The notes under the pieces were generated by a model. The model saw only the letters and a list, made by a program, of their open reading frames with translations, searched no databases and was not told the DNA's origin. The position numbers were made by a program, and so were the translations under genes. From Acidobacteriaceae bacterium (GTDB lineage Bacteria > Acidobacteriota > Terriglobia > Terriglobales > Acidobacteriaceae), in NCBI GenBank assembly GCA_028283655.1, contig JAPWKE010000003.1, positions 868,001 through 932,000 of the forward strand: 64,000 bases of DNA, in the 5' to 3' direction. Shown here one piece after another: positions 62,257-64,000 of the stretch; position 1 is the first letter of the stretch; each line of letters starts with the position of its first letter.

Positions 62257-63846
62257 CTAGCGGTGCAGGCGGCACACCTTGACGACGAGGTTGCGGTAAG
62301 GGCATGGCTCGTCGGTCGCGGCTTCGGCGTGAAGCACCATCCAGGTGACAGGAAACGGGGCGAGCCGTGCGGTGCGGGTCGCCTCGTCGAGCTTGCTGAG
62401 GTTCTTCTGCGCTGCAGATTCACGCAGCCAGCGGTCGGCAAGTGCGGGGGTGATCGCGGCCTCTCCGCCGTCCTTGGAGAAGTCTGCGAGGGTGCTGCGC
62501 TCGGCGATGGCGCGGAAGGTCTGCGCATCTTCGCCGTCGGTATTCACGTACTTGGCGTCGAGTGCGAAGAGTGTGTCTGGTGCGGTGTTATGGCGGGCCC
62601 AGAGAAAGGCCTGTACCCATGGGTTCGGGGTAGCTGCTTCATGCCACGGCCACTCTACCTGGCTGGACGAGGGAAAGGTCGCGCGTGCGATCTGGTGCGC
62701 GCCAGCCATGCAGCAGAGCAGGAAGACCACAGGCCACAACCGCTGCTGCCTCTCGGCTATATTCGCGAGTCGTGAGCCGAGGAGTGCGAGCATCAACGCA
62801 TAGGTGAGCAGGAAGACCCGCAGCGGCTGGAACATCGCTACAGGAAAGCTGCTGTAGCGCTCATGCGCGAAGCACACGGTGATGAGGATCGCGATGAGGT
62901 CAAGCGCAATCGTGCCGCGAAGAAGTTCACTTACGGGCTCGCTTTGCTTGCGTAGCAACAGGCCGAGAACCACAAGGGGCCCCAGAAGGCCGAGCAGCTC
63001 AAACCACTGCCACTGAGAGAGGAACCAGTAGTAGCGGGAGTAGACTGCCAGTCGTAGCGCGGGCGTTGCTGGCTGTGCGTGGAGTTGCAGCAGCAACGCG
63101 GCTATAGCGCTGCTACCCAGCAGAGCGGCCCAACCCCACCACGGTCGCCCGGTTTGCACGATGCGGATACTGAGTACCAGACCCAGCGCGTACACGGCCA
63201 TAAGGGGATGGAAGGCTGCCGCGAGCAAGATGGCGGCAAGGGAGAGTATCCAAGCTCGGTGTGTTCGTTCTAGCGACCAGCCGACAGCCAGCAGCCCTAG
63301 CGGTGTGGAGAAGCTGCGTCCTGTAAGGTACGGATCCATGAGCATGAGCGACGTTCCCGCGACGGGGATCGCCCACCAGGCTGCCAGCATAGCCGTGCCA
63401 TATAGCTGTGCGATGGGAGTGAACCCGCAGCGGCGAAGAATCTCATGTGTGGCGTAGAGCGTCAGCGCGGTGGTCAGCAGATAGAGGCCGAAGAGCGCCC
63501 ACAACAGTGGGATGTGCAGGGTACGAACGATGCCTGCCACGAACGGCGCGAAGAGCGAAAAGCGCAGGTGCTCGGTGACGAAGGCGGAGTCATGCGGGAA
63601 GAGGCCCGGGTGCAGCAGCCACTTGATGCCAGCAACGTACAGGCCGCCGTCTTCCGCGAGCGGATGAAAGCCGTGGACAAAGAGTACGAGAGGCGTCAGT
63701 ATGGCGATTTTTCGACTGGTGCTCAGGGCGGAACTCCTCTCGTGAGTATCGCAGGGGAGGCCTGAGCGCGTTCCCCACAAGAGGCTCGCGGGTACAATGG
63801 AAGCACAGATGAAGATGCCTGTTTTGTTGATCCAGAGTGTTGCCAT
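62257..63846 (-). CDS. Polytopic membrane protein of unknown function
   Basis: A protein of up to 529 residues with about 10 membrane segments (IAILTPLVLFVHGF, LFAPFVAGIV, LLWALFGLYLLTTALTLY, ILSLAAILLAAAFHPLMAVYALGLVLSI, and others) and a soluble C-terminus of about 130 residues that contains FALDAKYVNTDGEDAQTFRAIAERSTLADFSKDGG (in part). The layout recalls membrane glycosyltransferase-like proteins, but I do not recognise the family. ATG at 63846 gives a 45-residue unconserved-looking lead and only 15 bp to the divergent gene. A CTG at 63726 with GAGAGGAG 7 bp upstream is a plausible true start. No terminator noted. Confidence 0.75.
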   Translation of the reverse strand: MATLWINKTGIFICASIVPASLLWGTRSGLPCDTHERSSALSTSRKIAILTPLVLFVHGFHPLAEDGGLYVAGIKWLLHPGLFPHDSAFVTEHLRFSLFAPFVAGIVRTLHIPLLWALFGLYLLTTALTLYATHEILRRCGFTPIAQLYGTAMLAAWWAIPVAGTSLMLMDPYLTGRSFSTPLGLLAVGWSLERTHRAWILSLAAILLAAAFHPLMAVYALGLVLSIRIVQTGRPWWGWAALLGSSAIAALLLQLHAQPATPALRLAVYSRYYWFLSQWQWFELLGLLGPLVVLGLLLRKQSEPVSELLRGTIALDLIAILITVCFAHERYSSFPVAMFQPLRVFLLTYALMLALLGSRLANIAERQQRLWPVVFLLCCMAGAHQIARATFPSSSQVEWPWHEAATPNPWVQAFLWARHNTAPDTLFALDAKYVNTDGEDAQTFRAIAERSTLADFSKDGGEAAITPALADRWLRESAAQKNLSKLDEATRTARLAPFPVTWMVLHAEAATDEPCPYRNLVVKVCRLHR

Positions 63847-63861
63847 GACCGGGGGCTGCGC

Positions 63862-64000
63862 ATGATGCCTGATCGCGCAAAGAGCTTGCTGAAAGTCGTT
63901 CCCGGGTTTGCAGTGAGTGCGTTTTTCATCTGGTGGACCTATATCCGGATACACCCGGATGGCACACGCGGCTTTAATCCGCAGGTCTTTCGCTCCATCC
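63862..64000 (+). CDS. N-terminus of a probable flippase-like membrane protein (cut by window edge)
   Basis: An open frame runs from ATG 63862 (or ATG 63865) to the end of the window, 46 codons. It reads MMPDRAKSLLKVVPGF then AVSAFFIWWTYIRIHPDG, i.e. a basic start followed by a membrane helix. This resembles the first helix of lysylphosphatidylglycerol synthase-like/UPF0104 flippase domains, but the visible part is too short to be sure. Divergent from the membrane protein at 62257. Confidence 0.55.
   Translation, partial: MMPDRAKSLLKVVPGFAVSAFFIWWTYIRIHPDGTRGFNPQVFRSI

Overview
The window looks like a chromosomal segment of a Gram-negative (diderm) bacterium of moderately high GC. I infer a soil Acidobacteriota of the Terriglobus/Granulicella/Edaphobacter type. 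The grounds are LPS genes (lpxB, hldE, a family 9 glycosyltransferase), a cellulose operon with fused BcsA-BcsB, abundant secreted TPR, S53 and M1-like proteins, and soil-type sugar-acid catabolism. No ribosomal or other marker gene is present to prove this. No phage, insertion sequence or CRISPR array was seen.

Layout. 0-5 kb: the end of an ABC-F ATPase, a secreted amidohydrolase, a degenerate receiver protein, fabI, and a lipoprotein joining ASH-type repeats to a phospholipase-D fold. 5.2-7.0 kb: kdgK-eda, which converts 2-keto-3-deoxygluconate to pyruvate and glyceraldehyde-3-phosphate. 7.1-14.6 kb: a leftward chemotaxis operon, cheA-cheW-PAS/PAS receptor-cheB-cheR-cheY-cheX-like. 14.6-16.5 kb: an MFS transporter and a kduD-like dehydrogenase, so sugar-acid genes stand on both sides of the chemotaxis operon.

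16.6-28.8 kb: a small secreted protein, a CpxA/CpxR-like two-component system, and a four-gene RND efflux operon (adaptor, two permeases, outer-membrane channel). Two promoters here carry the same array of three GTGAC/GTTAC cores exactly 10 bp apart. One lies between the regulator and the efflux operon, the other before the small secreted protein. This looks like the regulator's own binding site and is the most testable new observation. The first RND permease also carries a serine/threonine-rich insert of about 108 residues that its neighbour lacks.

28.8-47.7 kb: a gene-free stretch with a run of short hairpins, initiator tRNA-Met, a BON/glycine-zipper envelope protein behind an ECF-sigma-like promoter, a PpiD-like foldase, malQ, a tiny ORF, a lone Rossmann-domain protein, an M1-like protein that has lost its zinc site, lpxB, rlmN, an S53 peptidase, a GNAT acetyltransferase, yvcK, a TPR protein, a DUF4254 protein, a heptosyltransferase-like protein, hldE and tRNA-Lys.

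47.9-62.2 kb: a cellulose secretion operon. It contains a BcsR-like/coiled-coil/BcsQ fusion, a BcsA-BcsB fusion with PilZ, the GH8 cellulase BcsZ, and a 1911-residue BcsC with a very long disordered-looking linker. 62.3-64 kb: a polytopic membrane protein and the start of a divergent membrane protein cut by the window edge. Start codons were chosen from Shine-Dalgarno spacing, signal peptides and family alignment by eye; no searches were run.
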